Assembly: GCA_016713435.1 (NCBI GenBank)
Contig: JADJPD010000013.1
Coordinates: forward strand, 102,111 to 166,110
DNA: 64,000 nt
Source: Gemmatimonadota bacterium
Lineage (GTDB): Bacteria; Gemmatimonadota; Gemmatimonadetes; Gemmatimonadales; GWC2-71-9
Reading direction: 5' to 3'
Shown here: one piece after another, positions 9,237 through 16,785 of the stretch
How the letters are laid out: each line of letters begins with the position of its first letter
How positions within the stretch are numbered: the first letter of the stretch is position 1
The notes under the pieces: generated by a model
What the model saw: the letters and a program-made list of their open reading frames with translations, nothing else
Database searches by the model: none
What the model was told of the DNA's origin: nothing
Made by a program: the position numbers and the translations under genes

Positions 9237-10235
9237 GTGGACATCAGTCAGGTAGCACCGGGGCTGCTCCTCGCCCTGATCTTCACCGGCTTCATCTTCC
9301 TGGTGGTGGTGTTCCGGTTCATCCCGGTGGGCCTCTGGATCCAGGCCATCACCTCGGGCGTGCGGGTGTCGTTCCTCACGCTGTTCGGGATGCGGTTCCG
9401 GAAGGTGAACCCGGCGGCCATCGTGCTGCCGCTCATCAACGCCCACAAGGCGGGGCTCCAGCAGGTGACGGTGGACGAACTCGAGTCGCACTTCCTGTCG
9501 GGCGGCAACGTGAGCCGCGTGGTCAACGCGCTCATCTCGGCCGACAAGGCCGGCATCCCGCTGCCGTTCAAGCAGGCGGCGGCCATCGACCTGGCCGGCC
9601 GCGACGTCTTCGAGGCCGTGCAGGTGAGCGTGAACCCCAAGGTCATCACCACGCCCAAGGTGGCGGCCATGGCCAAGGATGGCATCCAGCTGCTGGCGCT
9701 GGCCCGGGTCACGGTCCGCGCCAACATCAACCGGCTGGTCGGCGGCGCGGGCGAGGAGACCATCCTCGCGCGCGTGGGCGAGGGGATCGTGAGCACCATC
9801 GGTTCCGCGGCCAGCCACAAGGCGGTGCTCGAGAACCCCGACATGATCTCGAAGACCGTGCTGGCGAAGGGCCTCGACGCGGGCACCGCGTTCGAGATCC
9901 TGTCGATCGACATCGCGGACGTGGACGTGGGCGACAACATCGGCGCCGAGCTGCAGACCGACCAGGCCGAGGCTGACAAGCGCATCGCCCAGGCCAAGGC
10001 CGAGGAGCGGCGCGCGCTGGCCGTGGCCATGGAGCAGGAGTTCAAGGCCGAGGCGCAGAAGCAGCGCGCCCAGGTCATCGCCGCGGAGGCCCAGATCCCG
10101 CTGGCCATGGCCGATGCGTTCCGGAAGGGCAACCTTGGCGTCATGGACTTCCAGCGCTACCGGAACCTCCAGGCCGACACCAGCATGCGGCAGTCCATCG
10201 CCGGCGGCGGTGACAGCCCGGGCCAGGGCGGCTGA
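9237..10235 (+). CDS. floA: Flotillin-like protein FloA
   Basis: The 332-residue protein starts at GTG, with a hydrophobic N-terminal hairpin (about residues 7-30), a SPFH-type domain, and a long alpha-helical region rich in Ala/Glu (QAEADKRIAQAKAEERRALA) ending in a disordered Gly-rich tail. The run NPKVITTPKVAAMAKDGIQ is typical of the FloA/UPF0365 family. FloA forms membrane foci that gather and organise membrane proteins, usually together with the NfeD protease encoded just upstream. Length and motif order are normal. Confidence 0.93.
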   Translation: MDISQVAPGLLLALIFTGFIFLVVVFRFIPVGLWIQAITSGVRVSFLTLFGMRFRKVNPAAIVLPLINAHKAGLQQVTVDELESHFLSGGNVSRVVNALISADKAGIPLPFKQAAAIDLAGRDVFEAVQVSVNPKVITTPKVAAMAKDGIQLLALARVTVRANINRLVGGAGEETILARVGEGIVSTIGSAASHKAVLENPDMISKTVLAKGLDAGTAFEILSIDIADVDVGDNIGAELQTDQAEADKRIAQAKAEERRALAVAMEQEFKAEAQKQRAQVIAAEAQIPLAMADAFRKGNLGVMDFQRYRNLQADTSMRQSIAGGGDSPGQGG

Positions 10236-10237
10236 GC

Positions 10238-10986
10238 ATGGAAGGGGTGCGGGCGGCGGCGGGCTTCGAGGGGCTGATCGTCCTCGGGGTGATCTACTTC
10301 ATCCTGAACGTCATCTCCGAGGCGGCCAAGAAGAAGGGCAAGAGCACCGTGGCGCCGAGCGAGGCGCCCACGGAGCCGTCGCCGACGCAGCAGGAGGCGC
10401 TGTCCCTCGAGCGCATCCTGGCGGAGATCGAGCGCGTGAAGAAGGCGGGGCCCCCGGTCGCGGAACGGACCCCGCGCGTCCCGGGCCGTGGAGCGTACCC
10501 CCGCCGCGCCCGCGGCCCACCCAGCCCGTCAGGGCCCCGTTGCCGGCGCGGCGCCCGGGTCCGGCGCCGCGGAAATCCAAACCCGTCGGGGACCCGCATC
10601 GCGGCCCGCTCGGCCGCTCGGCCGACCGCGCCATCCCCGAGGCGGAGGACGTCGAGGAGCGGGGCTCCCTCGAGGGCGAGTCGCTCGAGGTGGCCGAATC
10701 GCTGGAGATCCTCGACGAGACCCGGCTCCGCCCCCCACGCCGCATCGAGGACCAGGACGATCTCGCCGAGCAGGTGGCGCAGCGCCGGGTCAAGCAGGCG
10801 GAGCAGCGCAACCAGGCGCATCGCGCCGCGGACCATGCGGCGTTTCACGATCATATCGCGCAGGGGGAGATCGGCGCGGACGCCGGCGCCGAGCAGGCGG
10901 CGGCGCGGGGGACCCGGCGGCAGCAGTTGCGTCAGGCGGTCATCTGGCGGGAGATCCTGGGGCCGCCGCGCGGCGAGGAGCCCTGA
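10238..10986 (+). CDS. Membrane-anchored protein of unknown function, third gene after nfeD-floA (frameshifted)
   Basis: The start codon lies 2 bp after the floA stop. One N-terminal TM segment (GLIVLGVIYFILNVISEA) is followed by a charged helix (LERILAEIERVKKA). Near 10448-10456, inside a GGGGCCCCC run, the frame breaks; the next frame continues with a Pro/Arg-rich linker, an acidic stretch (EAEDVEERGSLEGESLEV), and an end rich in Arg and Gln, LRQAVIWREILGPPRGEEP. A single base change unites them into about 250 residues. The ending resembles short conserved motifs seen in Gemmatimonadota proteins next to floA, but I do not recognise a domain. It ends just before a strong terminator. Confidence 0.6.
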
Positions 10987-10993
10987 CCGAGCA

Positions 10994-11021
10994 AAGGGCC
11001 GCACCGGGGGGTGCGGCCCTT
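10994..11021. terminator. Bidirectional hairpin terminator between floA group and ppa
   Basis: A perfect 12-bp stem (AAGGGCCGCACC at 10994-11005 pairing with 11010-11021) encloses a GGGG loop. It sits between two convergent genes and can end both transcripts. Confidence 0.8.
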
Positions 11022-11043
11022 GTGCATTGCGGCGGTGCGTCCC

Positions 11044-11673
11044 TCAGCGCTTCTTGGCGGCCTTGGCCGGCTTGGCGGCCGGCTTGGACGGCTTCGCCGG
11101 CTTCCTGGGCTTCTTCGGACCGTAGGTCTTCCGGTAGAGCTCCATGGCCTGCAGGATGGCCGCCCGGGCTTCCTCGGCGCCTTCGAAGCCGCGGGTGCGG
11201 GTGGTCACTCCCTCGAGGTCCTTGTAGACCTGGAAGAAGTGCTCGATCTCCTTGAGGGTGTGCTGGGGCACGTCGCCGAGGCCGTGGATGTCCTCGGCGA
11301 ACGGGTCCCCGGTGGGGACGGCGAGCACCTTCTCGTCGGAGCGGCCGCGGTCGATGAGGTGGAAGAGGCCGATCGGTCGGCACTCCACCAGGCAGCCCGT
11401 GAAGACCGGGATGGTGGTGATCACCAGCACGTCGAGCGGGTCCCCGTCGTCGCCCAGGGTGCGCGGGAGGAAGCCGTAGTCGCCGGGGTAGTGGACGGCG
11501 CTGTGCAGCACGCGGTCCAGGCGGAAGACGCCGTGGTCCTTGTCGAGCTCGTACTTGTTGCGCTCGTTGGTGGGGATCTCGATGACGGCGTCCACCACCT
11601 CGGGCGGGTTCTTCCCGGTGGGAAGGTCGTGCCAGTAGTGCAATCCGGTGGGGCGGGGCGGGAGCGGCGGCAT
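11044..11673 (-). CDS. ppa: Inorganic pyrophosphatase with Lys/Pro/Ala-rich tail
   Basis: A type I soluble pyrophosphatase of 209 residues. It splits PPi to two phosphates and so drives biosynthesis. IEIPTNERNKYELDKDHG holds substrate-binding residues, and YPGDYGFLPRTLGDDGDPLDVLV carries the metal-binding aspartates (signature DGDPLD). The first 170 residues match the usual length; the last 30 are an unusual repeat of Lys-Pro-Ala (KPAKPSKPAAKPAKAAKKR), probably disordered and able to bind nucleic acid or acidic partners, which is speculation. The gene is convergent with the floA group and shares its terminator. Confidence 0.94.
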   Translation of the reverse strand: MPPLPPRPTGLHYWHDLPTGKNPPEVVDAVIEIPTNERNKYELDKDHGVFRLDRVLHSAVHYPGDYGFLPRTLGDDGDPLDVLVITTIPVFTGCLVECRPIGLFHLIDRGRSDEKVLAVPTGDPFAEDIHGLGDVPQHTLKEIEHFFQVYKDLEGVTTRTRGFEGAEEARAAILQAMELYRKTYGPKKPRKPAKPSKPAAKPAKAAKKR

Positions 11674-11763
11674 CGGTGTCCTGGTGAAGGAAAATCCGGC
11701 TGTCAGTGACGGTAGGTTAGCGGGGGACGGGCGCCCTCGGTAGGCCGCATCCCGTGGTCGCGG

Positions 11764-11792
11764 TTGCCCAAAGTTCCGGACGGGGCGATACT
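11764..11792 (+). promoter_or_regulatory. Sigma70-like promoter for tRNA-Leu
   Basis: TTGCCC (11764-11769) and GATACT (11787-11792) are separated by exactly 17 bp and each match the consensus at four of six places. The predicted start falls close to the tRNA 5' end at 11801. Confidence 0.55.
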
Positions 11793-11800
11793 CCCGCCGC

Positions 11801-11883
11801 GCCCGAGTGGCGGAATGGCAGACGCAGCGGACTCAAAATCCGCCGGGGGCAACCCCGTGTGGGTTCGACTCCCACCTCGGGCA
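11801..11883 (+). tRNA. tRNA-Leu (anticodon CAA)
   Basis: The 83-base sequence folds as a long-variable-arm tRNA. The acceptor stem GCCCGAG pairs with CTCGGGC; the anticodon stem GCGGA/TCCGC holds a seven-base loop CTCAAAA, giving anticodon CAA that reads UUG. The T arm has GTTCGACTC, and the variable arm GGGGGCAACCCC forms its own stem. CCA is not encoded after the discriminator A. Confidence 0.95.
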
Positions 11884-11927
11884 TCCGATCCCCTCCCGCC
11901 CCTCACCGGGCGTGAGGATCGGTCCGT

Positions 11928-12951
11928 TCAGGTCGCCCGCGCCTCACGCCGGCGCGCCACCAGCACCACGCCGAGAAACGCGAGGAACGTCAGCCCCGTC
12001 GCGGTGGCCCCCGAAGCATCGGGGTGCAGGTGGGTCCAGAGGACCACCCGGAAGACCGACGACTGCTGGAACTGGGCCATCATCTTGTTGTAGTTGGGCG
12101 TCTGGTCCTGGACCAGCGACGGGAAGCGCGCCACCAGGTCGGCGCGGACCAGGTCGTTCAGGTGCTTGAGCCGCTCCCGGGTCGCGCCGGTGGCGCCGGT
12201 GAAGACGATCTCGTTGAGCTCGAGCTCGAGCTCGGTGAAGCGGCGCGTCACCCCGAAGCGGTGGGCTCGCCCCTCGTCCAGCGTGAGCGAGAGGAAGATG
12301 CGGCCGGCGTCGGAGACGGACACCCGGCGGCGGCGCTGCTCGATGGTGAGGATCTCCCGGAGCGACGCCGCGTTGATGCCGAGCTCGGTGAGTCGCTGCA
12401 GGAAGGCGGGCCGCTTGGTCCGTTCCACCAGGCCCGCCGGGGGAACGTGGTCCTCCTCGTCCCGGGACATCGGGTAGTAGGCGACGGGGAACTTGATCTC
12501 GCGCCGCGCCGTGCTGTCGTCGGGCTCGCGGTGGAGCGTGATCTGCATCTGCTCGCGGCCGTTCTTCCGGGCGGTCGTGTCGCCGGGGATGGTGCGGGAC
12601 CGATGCCGGAGCCCGTCCTGTCCCCGCAGGAACCCGAAGTCCGGCGTGTCATAGTACACGTCGGTGATGAACTCCTCGGAAGCCTGGGCGGCGTAGACCG
12701 CGCCATTCCCCTCGAGGAAAGCGGGGCGGGGCAGGTACCGCGACTGCAAGTAGGCCCAGAGCGGCTCCACCAGCGAATCGGGCACCGCGAACTTCATCTC
12801 GTCCTCGATGCGGACGTCCTTGCCCCCATCGCGTGAGGCATTCGACGGGTCCACGGCCGCCGCCGTGCCGGCTTGCTGGGCGCCCAGGATGGGGCCGGCA
12901 GGCCAGCAGGAGGACGGCCACACGGGGCCAGCGGCAAGGGGGACGTGCCAT
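11928..12951 (-). CDS. Secreted CYTH/VTC-like domain protein with C-terminal TM anchor (frameshift in signal peptide)
   Basis: The main frame (to 11928) carries a VTC/CYTH-like triphosphate-tunnel pattern: EDEMKFAVPDSLVEPLW, then TDVYYDTPDFGFLRGQDGLR and LRHRSRT, with alternating basic and acidic strands such as MQITLHREP and REIKFPV. CYTH/VTC enzymes bind polyphosphate or triphosphates with metals. The ATG at 12951 begins a signal peptide (MARPPCRWPRVAVLLLA) in another frame; one base indel near 12900 joins it to GPILGAQQAG. The C terminus is a TM segment with an Arg-rich end (LTFLAFLGVVLVARRR), so it is an envelope protein. Substrate and exact enzyme class are unknown. Confidence 0.7.
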
Positions 12952-13179
12952 GGGGGCTCTCCTCGAGTGGGGGTCGGGGCTCGGGCCCCCCCGGAACTAA
13001 GCTGCCTCGTCTTGATTGGCAAAGCCCGTGCCGGGTGCGCGCCGGGTCCCGGCGCGTCCCCACCGCCGCTCCTCCCGACTGGCCCGGTCATCATTCCTTC
13101 ATGCCTCCCCGGCTATCCTGATCCCCGGACCCGGGGGCAGGCCTGGGGCTCGTTCCACGGCCCACTCCCTGGAGTGCCG

Positions 13180-13440
13180 ATGCGCCGCATCCTGCTCCTG
13201 ACGCTGCTGATTTTCCTGGTCAACCTCCCCTTCGGCTACTGGCGTGCAGGGCTCCGGAAGCTGTCGGCCACCTGGTTCGTGGCCATCCATGCGCCCGTCA
13301 TCCTCATCATTGCGATGCGCCTCGCGCTCCACATGCCGTTTCGGGTGATCACCCTGCCGCTGTACGTCCTGGCATTCTTCAGTGGGCAGTCGGTGGGGGG
13401 CTGGCTGCGCCGTCGCAAGACGACGCCGATCGTGGCCTGA
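13180..13440 (+). CDS. Small membrane protein of unknown function
   Basis: This 86-residue protein has an ATG preceded by GGAG, two or three hydrophobic segments (LLLTLLIFLVNLPFGYW, then FVAIHAPVILIIAMRLAL and ITLPLYVLAFFSGQSVG), and a short basic end. I recognise no family. It stands alone, and a hairpin follows it. Confidence 0.65.
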   Translation: MRRILLLTLLIFLVNLPFGYWRAGLRKLSATWFVAIHAPVILIIAMRLALHMPFRVITLPLYVLAFFSGQSVGGWLRRRKTTPIVA

Positions 13441-13470
13441 GTCCACCGCCCGCTCCATGCGCGCCGTCCC

Positions 13471-13494
13471 GCGGCCACCTCTCCGGGTGGCCGC
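13471..13494 (+). terminator. Hairpin after small membrane protein gene
   Basis: GCGGCCACC (13471-13479) pairs with GGTGGCCGC (13486-13494) around a short loop. No T run follows, so it is a moderate terminator candidate. The remaining intergenic DNA up to 13652 shows nothing else I can name. Confidence 0.45.
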
Positions 13495-13652
13495 AGGCGT
13501 GCCGGTGCGGCCCCCGGGAAGGCGAGCGCCGGAGTCGGGTTCCCCGTTCATGAATGGGCGGTGAAGTCCGCATGAGGTGCCGTGCGGCGTGAGGGCGCTC
13601 ACCGCTCCGTCAGGCGGGGCGGTGTAGCGTGCGGCATCCAGGAGGATCACTC

Positions 13653-14339
13653 ATGACGCATCGTCTCGCGTTCGCCCTCGCCTTGGCGTTCGCCCTGCCG
13701 CTCGGTGCCCAGGCGCACCGGCCCGCTCCCGCGCCCGTTCGTCCCGCCCTCCTCGGCGGGGTCGCCTTCGGGTACAACTCCGGCCGCGCGGTGGACGCGC
13801 AGGTCACCGTCACCAACGTGCTGCCGCGGTCCCAGCTCGGGGTCCGCCTGGCGCTTCGGTATGCGTCGGTGGACCCCGGGCTGCCCGGCGCGGCACGGCA
13901 GGTGTTCATCAACGACGCCACCAACGGGACGCCCGAGAAGCACGGGCACACCTGGGGCCTCAAGTTCGACCTCATGCATCCGGTGCACCTCCTCGGTATT
14001 CCGAATGCCTGGGCCTACGCCGGGGTCCGGCATGCGAAGTTCCTCGGCAACTTCCGTTTCGTGGGGGGCAACGAGGACTTCGATGTCCGCAGCTCGCACT
14101 GGGGGGTGGGGGGTGGCCTCGAGAGCCGCTACGCGGTGAGCCCCCGGGTGAGCCTGGCCCTGGGTGGCGGGGTGGACTACTTCTTCCCGGGCCGCATGTA
14201 CGGGCACGACACCGCCTACAGCCCCAATGGCGACAACGAGAATCCGCGCCAGGGCTACAGTTACTCGGATGCCGACAAGGCCATCGGCCAGCCGAAGCTG
14301 TCGCCCGTGCTGAACCTGGGGCTCGACTACCACTTCTAG
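13653..14339 (+). CDS. Outer-membrane beta-barrel protein of unknown function
   Basis: The ATG follows an AGGAGG site 7 bp upstream, one of the clearest in the window. The 228-residue protein has a signal peptide (MTHRLAFALALAFALPLGAQA) and amphipathic strands alternating aromatic and small residues (GVAFGYNSGR, LGVRLALRYAS, WAYAGVRHAKF, VSLALGGGVDYFF), ending in the phenylalanine typical of outer-membrane barrels (LGLDYHF). No enzyme motif is seen. It is probably an 8-strand barrel with long loops. Its function is unknown. Confidence 0.75.
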   Translation: MTHRLAFALALAFALPLGAQAHRPAPAPVRPALLGGVAFGYNSGRAVDAQVTVTNVLPRSQLGVRLALRYASVDPGLPGAARQVFINDATNGTPEKHGHTWGLKFDLMHPVHLLGIPNAWAYAGVRHAKFLGNFRFVGGNEDFDVRSSHWGVGGGLESRYAVSPRVSLALGGGVDYFFPGRMYGHDTAYSPNGDNENPRQGYSYSDADKAIGQPKLSPVLNLGLDYHF

Positions 14340-14356
14340 GGCGGGCGTCCCCGACG

Positions 14357-14393
14357 CACGAACGGCCGCCCCGGGCACGGGCGGCCGTTCGTG
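14357..14393. terminator. Bidirectional 15-bp hairpin terminator
   Basis: CACGAACGGCCGCCC (14357-14371) pairs perfectly with 14379-14393 around a 7-base loop, between two convergent genes. Confidence 0.8.
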
Positions 14394-14412
14394 TTGCGGC
14401 GGGCCGGTCAGC

Positions 14413-14928
14413 TCAGCTGCTTCGGGTATGCCCGCCGTGCTGCATCAGGATGGCGCGGACCTGGTCCTCGTTCGCCATGCCACTGTCGACGGCCACCAGC
14501 ACGCCCCCCTGCTCGATGGTCCGGCCGTAGGTGGCGGCCTCGTCGCCGCTGTAGCCCGCTTTCGCCAGCGCACCCGCGATGGCGCCGGAGGTGCCGCCCA
14601 CGATCGCGCCCGAGGCGAGCGCGCCGCCGGTGGCGCCGAGCGCCGACGCGATGCCGCCGGCGGTGATGAACGGGCCCACCCCCGGGATGGCGAGGGCGGC
14701 GAGGCCGAAGAGGAGGCCGGCACCCGCGCCGACCACGGCACCCTTGGTCATCCGCTCGCCCACGTTGTCGTCGACGGTCTCCCCGGTACGGGGGTCGGCG
14801 CCCATGCCCGCCCGGTCGCTGCGGGCAATGAACGAGAAGTCGGAATCCCGCACGCCGAGCCGGCGCAGGTCGGCCACGGCCCCTTCGGCCTGGGCCACGT
14901 CATCGAAGGTCGCAGTCACACGTGCCAC
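14413..14928 (-). CDS. General-stress protein (YflT/17M-like) with glycine-zipper membrane region
   Basis: The GTG start lies 7 bp after a perfect AGGAGG. The 171-residue protein opens with a ferredoxin-like domain (TATFDDVAQAEGAVADLRRLGVRDSDFSFI), as in proteins named general stress protein 17M, and continues with a long glycine-zipper hydrophobic stretch (AVVGAGAGLLFGLAALAIPG and ALGATGGALASGAIVGG, residues about 65-125). The C terminus returns to a small soluble fold (GGVLVAVDSG). Such proteins are linked to stress response and envelope permeability but have no proven reaction. Confidence 0.75.
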   Translation of the reverse strand: MARVTATFDDVAQAEGAVADLRRLGVRDSDFSFIARSDRAGMGADPRTGETVDDNVGERMTKGAVVGAGAGLLFGLAALAIPGVGPFITAGGIASALGATGGALASGAIVGGTSGAIAGALAKAGYSGDEAATYGRTIEQGGVLVAVDSGMANEDQVRAILMQHGGHTRSS

Positions 14929-15061
14929 GGCACGCCTCCTCGGAAGGGGTGAAGGCGGGGGGCGCCACCGGCGGGCGCCTCCCGGGTTTGCATGGAGGGG
15001 AGGACGGGTTCCGGCGTCCCCGGCGCACAGCCGGCGTGAAGCTGACGGCCCGAGCTGGGGC

Positions 15062-15532
15062 TCAGGGGCGGAGAGTGGCGTGCTTCCGGGCCGCGAGGGT
15101 GTTGGCCGCCAGCTGATCGAGGATGAGCCCCGGCCCGACGAGGCCGGCCATGAGCATCGCCCGGCACCAGGCGAAGGCACCAAGGAGCCCGAAGGGCGGG
15201 GCAGCGGCCGCCGGCATCTCCGTCAGCCACGCGCTCGCTCCGAGCGCCGCCAGGGTGGCGACAACCGCGGCGCCGAGCACCGGCCAGGGCACGCCGGGCC
15301 CGCGTCCCGCGGTGAGGCTGGCGTGCACCCCGCGGGCAAAGCAGAACAGGATCACGTAGGCCAGCAGGGCATACAGCAGCGCGCCGCCCTCGGCGAGGCC
15401 TGCCCCGGCGTCGGGTGATACCAGGCGCGGGGCGTGCGGCGCCGTCAGGCTCACGAGCACGGTGGCCGGGAGCAGGACATACCAGCGCAGGCCGTGCAGG
15501 AACCAGGTCGGAGTGGGTGACATCGCGTCCAT
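15062..15532 (-). CDS. Integral membrane protein of unknown function
   Basis: This 156-residue protein has about four TM segments: WYVLLPATVLVSLTAP, LLYALLAYVILFCFARGV, VLGAAVVATLAALGASAWL and a last hydrophobic stretch (GLLGAFAWCRAMLMAGLVGP). A second ATG at 15523 is possible. The family is not recognised. Its neighbours give no clue to function. Confidence 0.6.
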   Translation of the reverse strand: MDAMSPTPTWFLHGLRWYVLLPATVLVSLTAPHAPRLVSPDAGAGLAEGGALLYALLAYVILFCFARGVHASLTAGRGPGVPWPVLGAAVVATLAALGASAWLTEMPAAAAPPFGLLGAFAWCRAMLMAGLVGPGLILDQLAANTLAARKHATLRP

Positions 15533-15662
15533 CGGGAGCGGGAGGGCCCCGGTGCGGCAGTGCACGGGCGGGGTCCGCCCAGTCATCGGAGGATGCGCGT
15601 CACGACTTGAGGATCGCCCGGAACGCGGGCACGGCGGCCGGGCCACTGGGGCTGAAACGCGA

Positions 15663-15693
15663 CGCGGCCGGCCCCGGGGTGGGGCCGGCCGCG
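15663..15693. terminator. 13-bp hairpin downstream of Rad52-like gene
   Basis: CGCGGCCGGCCCC (15663-15675) pairs with 15681-15693 around a 5-base loop, 17 bp beyond the stop of the leftward Rad52-like gene. Confidence 0.65.
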
Positions 15694-15710
15694 CATGAGG
15701 CTGACGGAAC

Positions 15711-16460
15711 TCAGGCGGAGCGCGCCGGCTCCAGCAGGGCGTCCTCGGGCGGCGGGGCCTGGCCCGGCCAGTAGACGCCACCGCATTCCTTGTCCTTGCA
15801 GCGCCAATCGGGGGCGCGCGGGCTCCGCTTGTTGGCACGGTTGTCCCACATGGGCCCCGTGCAGCGCGGGCACGGGGGCGAGGGAGCGCCGGGCGCGGGA
15901 GCCGGCTCCGCCACGCGTGGCCCCGGGCGGGCCAGCGCGTCCTCGCCCGCCGGGGCGGACACCCGCGCGACCGCCCAGGCGGGGACGGCCCAGTAGAAGC
16001 GGTGGGTCTCGCCGCTCTTCTTGTCGCGGAACTCGCCGCGCTGGTAGCCCTCGCGCTTCTCCGCGCTCACCTCCGCGTACACCGTCCCGATCCCGTACAG
16101 GTAGCGGCCGATGCCGAACTGGACCGCCGCGCGCTTGAGCGCGTTGGAAAATCCGCCCTTGACCGGCTCGGTCTCCGGCTGCTCGGCGCCATCCTCGCGC
16201 ACCACCCACATCCCCGTCTCGGGGTCGCGCACCCGCAGGGTGCAGAGCACCCCCGGATGGCCCACCTCCCAGGGCCGGTAACTCACCTCCCAGCCTCCGA
16301 GGCCGAACACCTCGTCGAGCCGCTCCTGGACCCCGCGCGCCGTGATGTACGGCGCGAGCATGGCCCAGACCTCACCGTCCCGTGCTGCGCCCGCGCGCTG
16401 GATCCGCCACTCGATGTCCTCGGTGGCGAAGGGCGCGAGCAGTTGCTCCCTGACGTCCAT
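15711..16460 (-). CDS. Rad52/Rad22-family recombination protein with C-terminal zinc ribbon
   Basis: The ATG is preceded by GGAGGAATC. Residues 1-150 show the Rad52/22 pattern: RLDEVFGLGGWEVSYRPW, GVLCTLRV, GGFSNALKRAAVQFGIGRYL and YGIGTVYAEVSAEKREGY. Rad52-type proteins anneal complementary single strands and load recombinases. A Pro/Ala linker (about 165-195) leads to a four-cysteine zinc ribbon, CPRCTGPMWDN plus CKDKECGGVYW, like those on topoisomerase I tails. In bacteria most Rad52 proteins come from phages, yet no phage gene is nearby. An upstream ATG at about 16574 would add 38 unlikely residues. Confidence 0.85.
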   Translation of the reverse strand: MDVREQLLAPFATEDIEWRIQRAGAARDGEVWAMLAPYITARGVQERLDEVFGLGGWEVSYRPWEVGHPGVLCTLRVRDPETGMWVVREDGAEQPETEPVKGGFSNALKRAAVQFGIGRYLYGIGTVYAEVSAEKREGYQRGEFRDKKSGETHRFYWAVPAWAVARVSAPAGEDALARPGPRVAEPAPAPGAPSPPCPRCTGPMWDNRANKRSPRAPDWRCKDKECGGVYWPGQAPPPEDALLEPARSA

Positions 16461-16785
16461 GATTCCTCCACGCGGCGATTGCCGCGGCACAGGCCCCGAC
16501 GCGCCGGGACGCCCCGCAGGGACGGTCCCGGCATCCGATTCAACCATGTCTTCCACCACCACGGGTCGCAGCATGGGAGTGCCCTCAGGGACGGGGAGAC
16601 GCACTGCGGATGCCGGCCTGTGGCCGAAGAAAGACCGAACAAACCTAGCGTCACGCGGCGGATGCCACCATTCGCGGAAATGGGCCACTGCCGACGGGAT
16701 CACATTCCTGCACTTCTGTGGGGCGCGGGCGTCCACCCCGCGACGGCTGTCGACACTGCGCCCGGGTGGCTAGCTTCGCAGCACC
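16461..16785. other. 325-bp divergent intergenic region
   Basis: The region lies between the leftward Rad52-like gene and the rightward exporter gene and should hold both promoters. I see a GCTAGC palindrome shortly before the exporter start, and its base composition is slightly less GC-rich than its surroundings (16620-16700). I found no convincing ORF, RNA gene or promoter pair. Confidence 0.4.

Noticed and set aside
15711..16460. A prophage remnant around the Rad52-like gene
   Set aside because: Neighbours are a membrane protein and an exporter; no integrase, attachment repeat, capsid or lysis gene is present.
16461..16785. A small RNA or gene in the longest gap
   Set aside because: No hairpin with T run, no conserved motif and no believable start codon with ribosome site were found.
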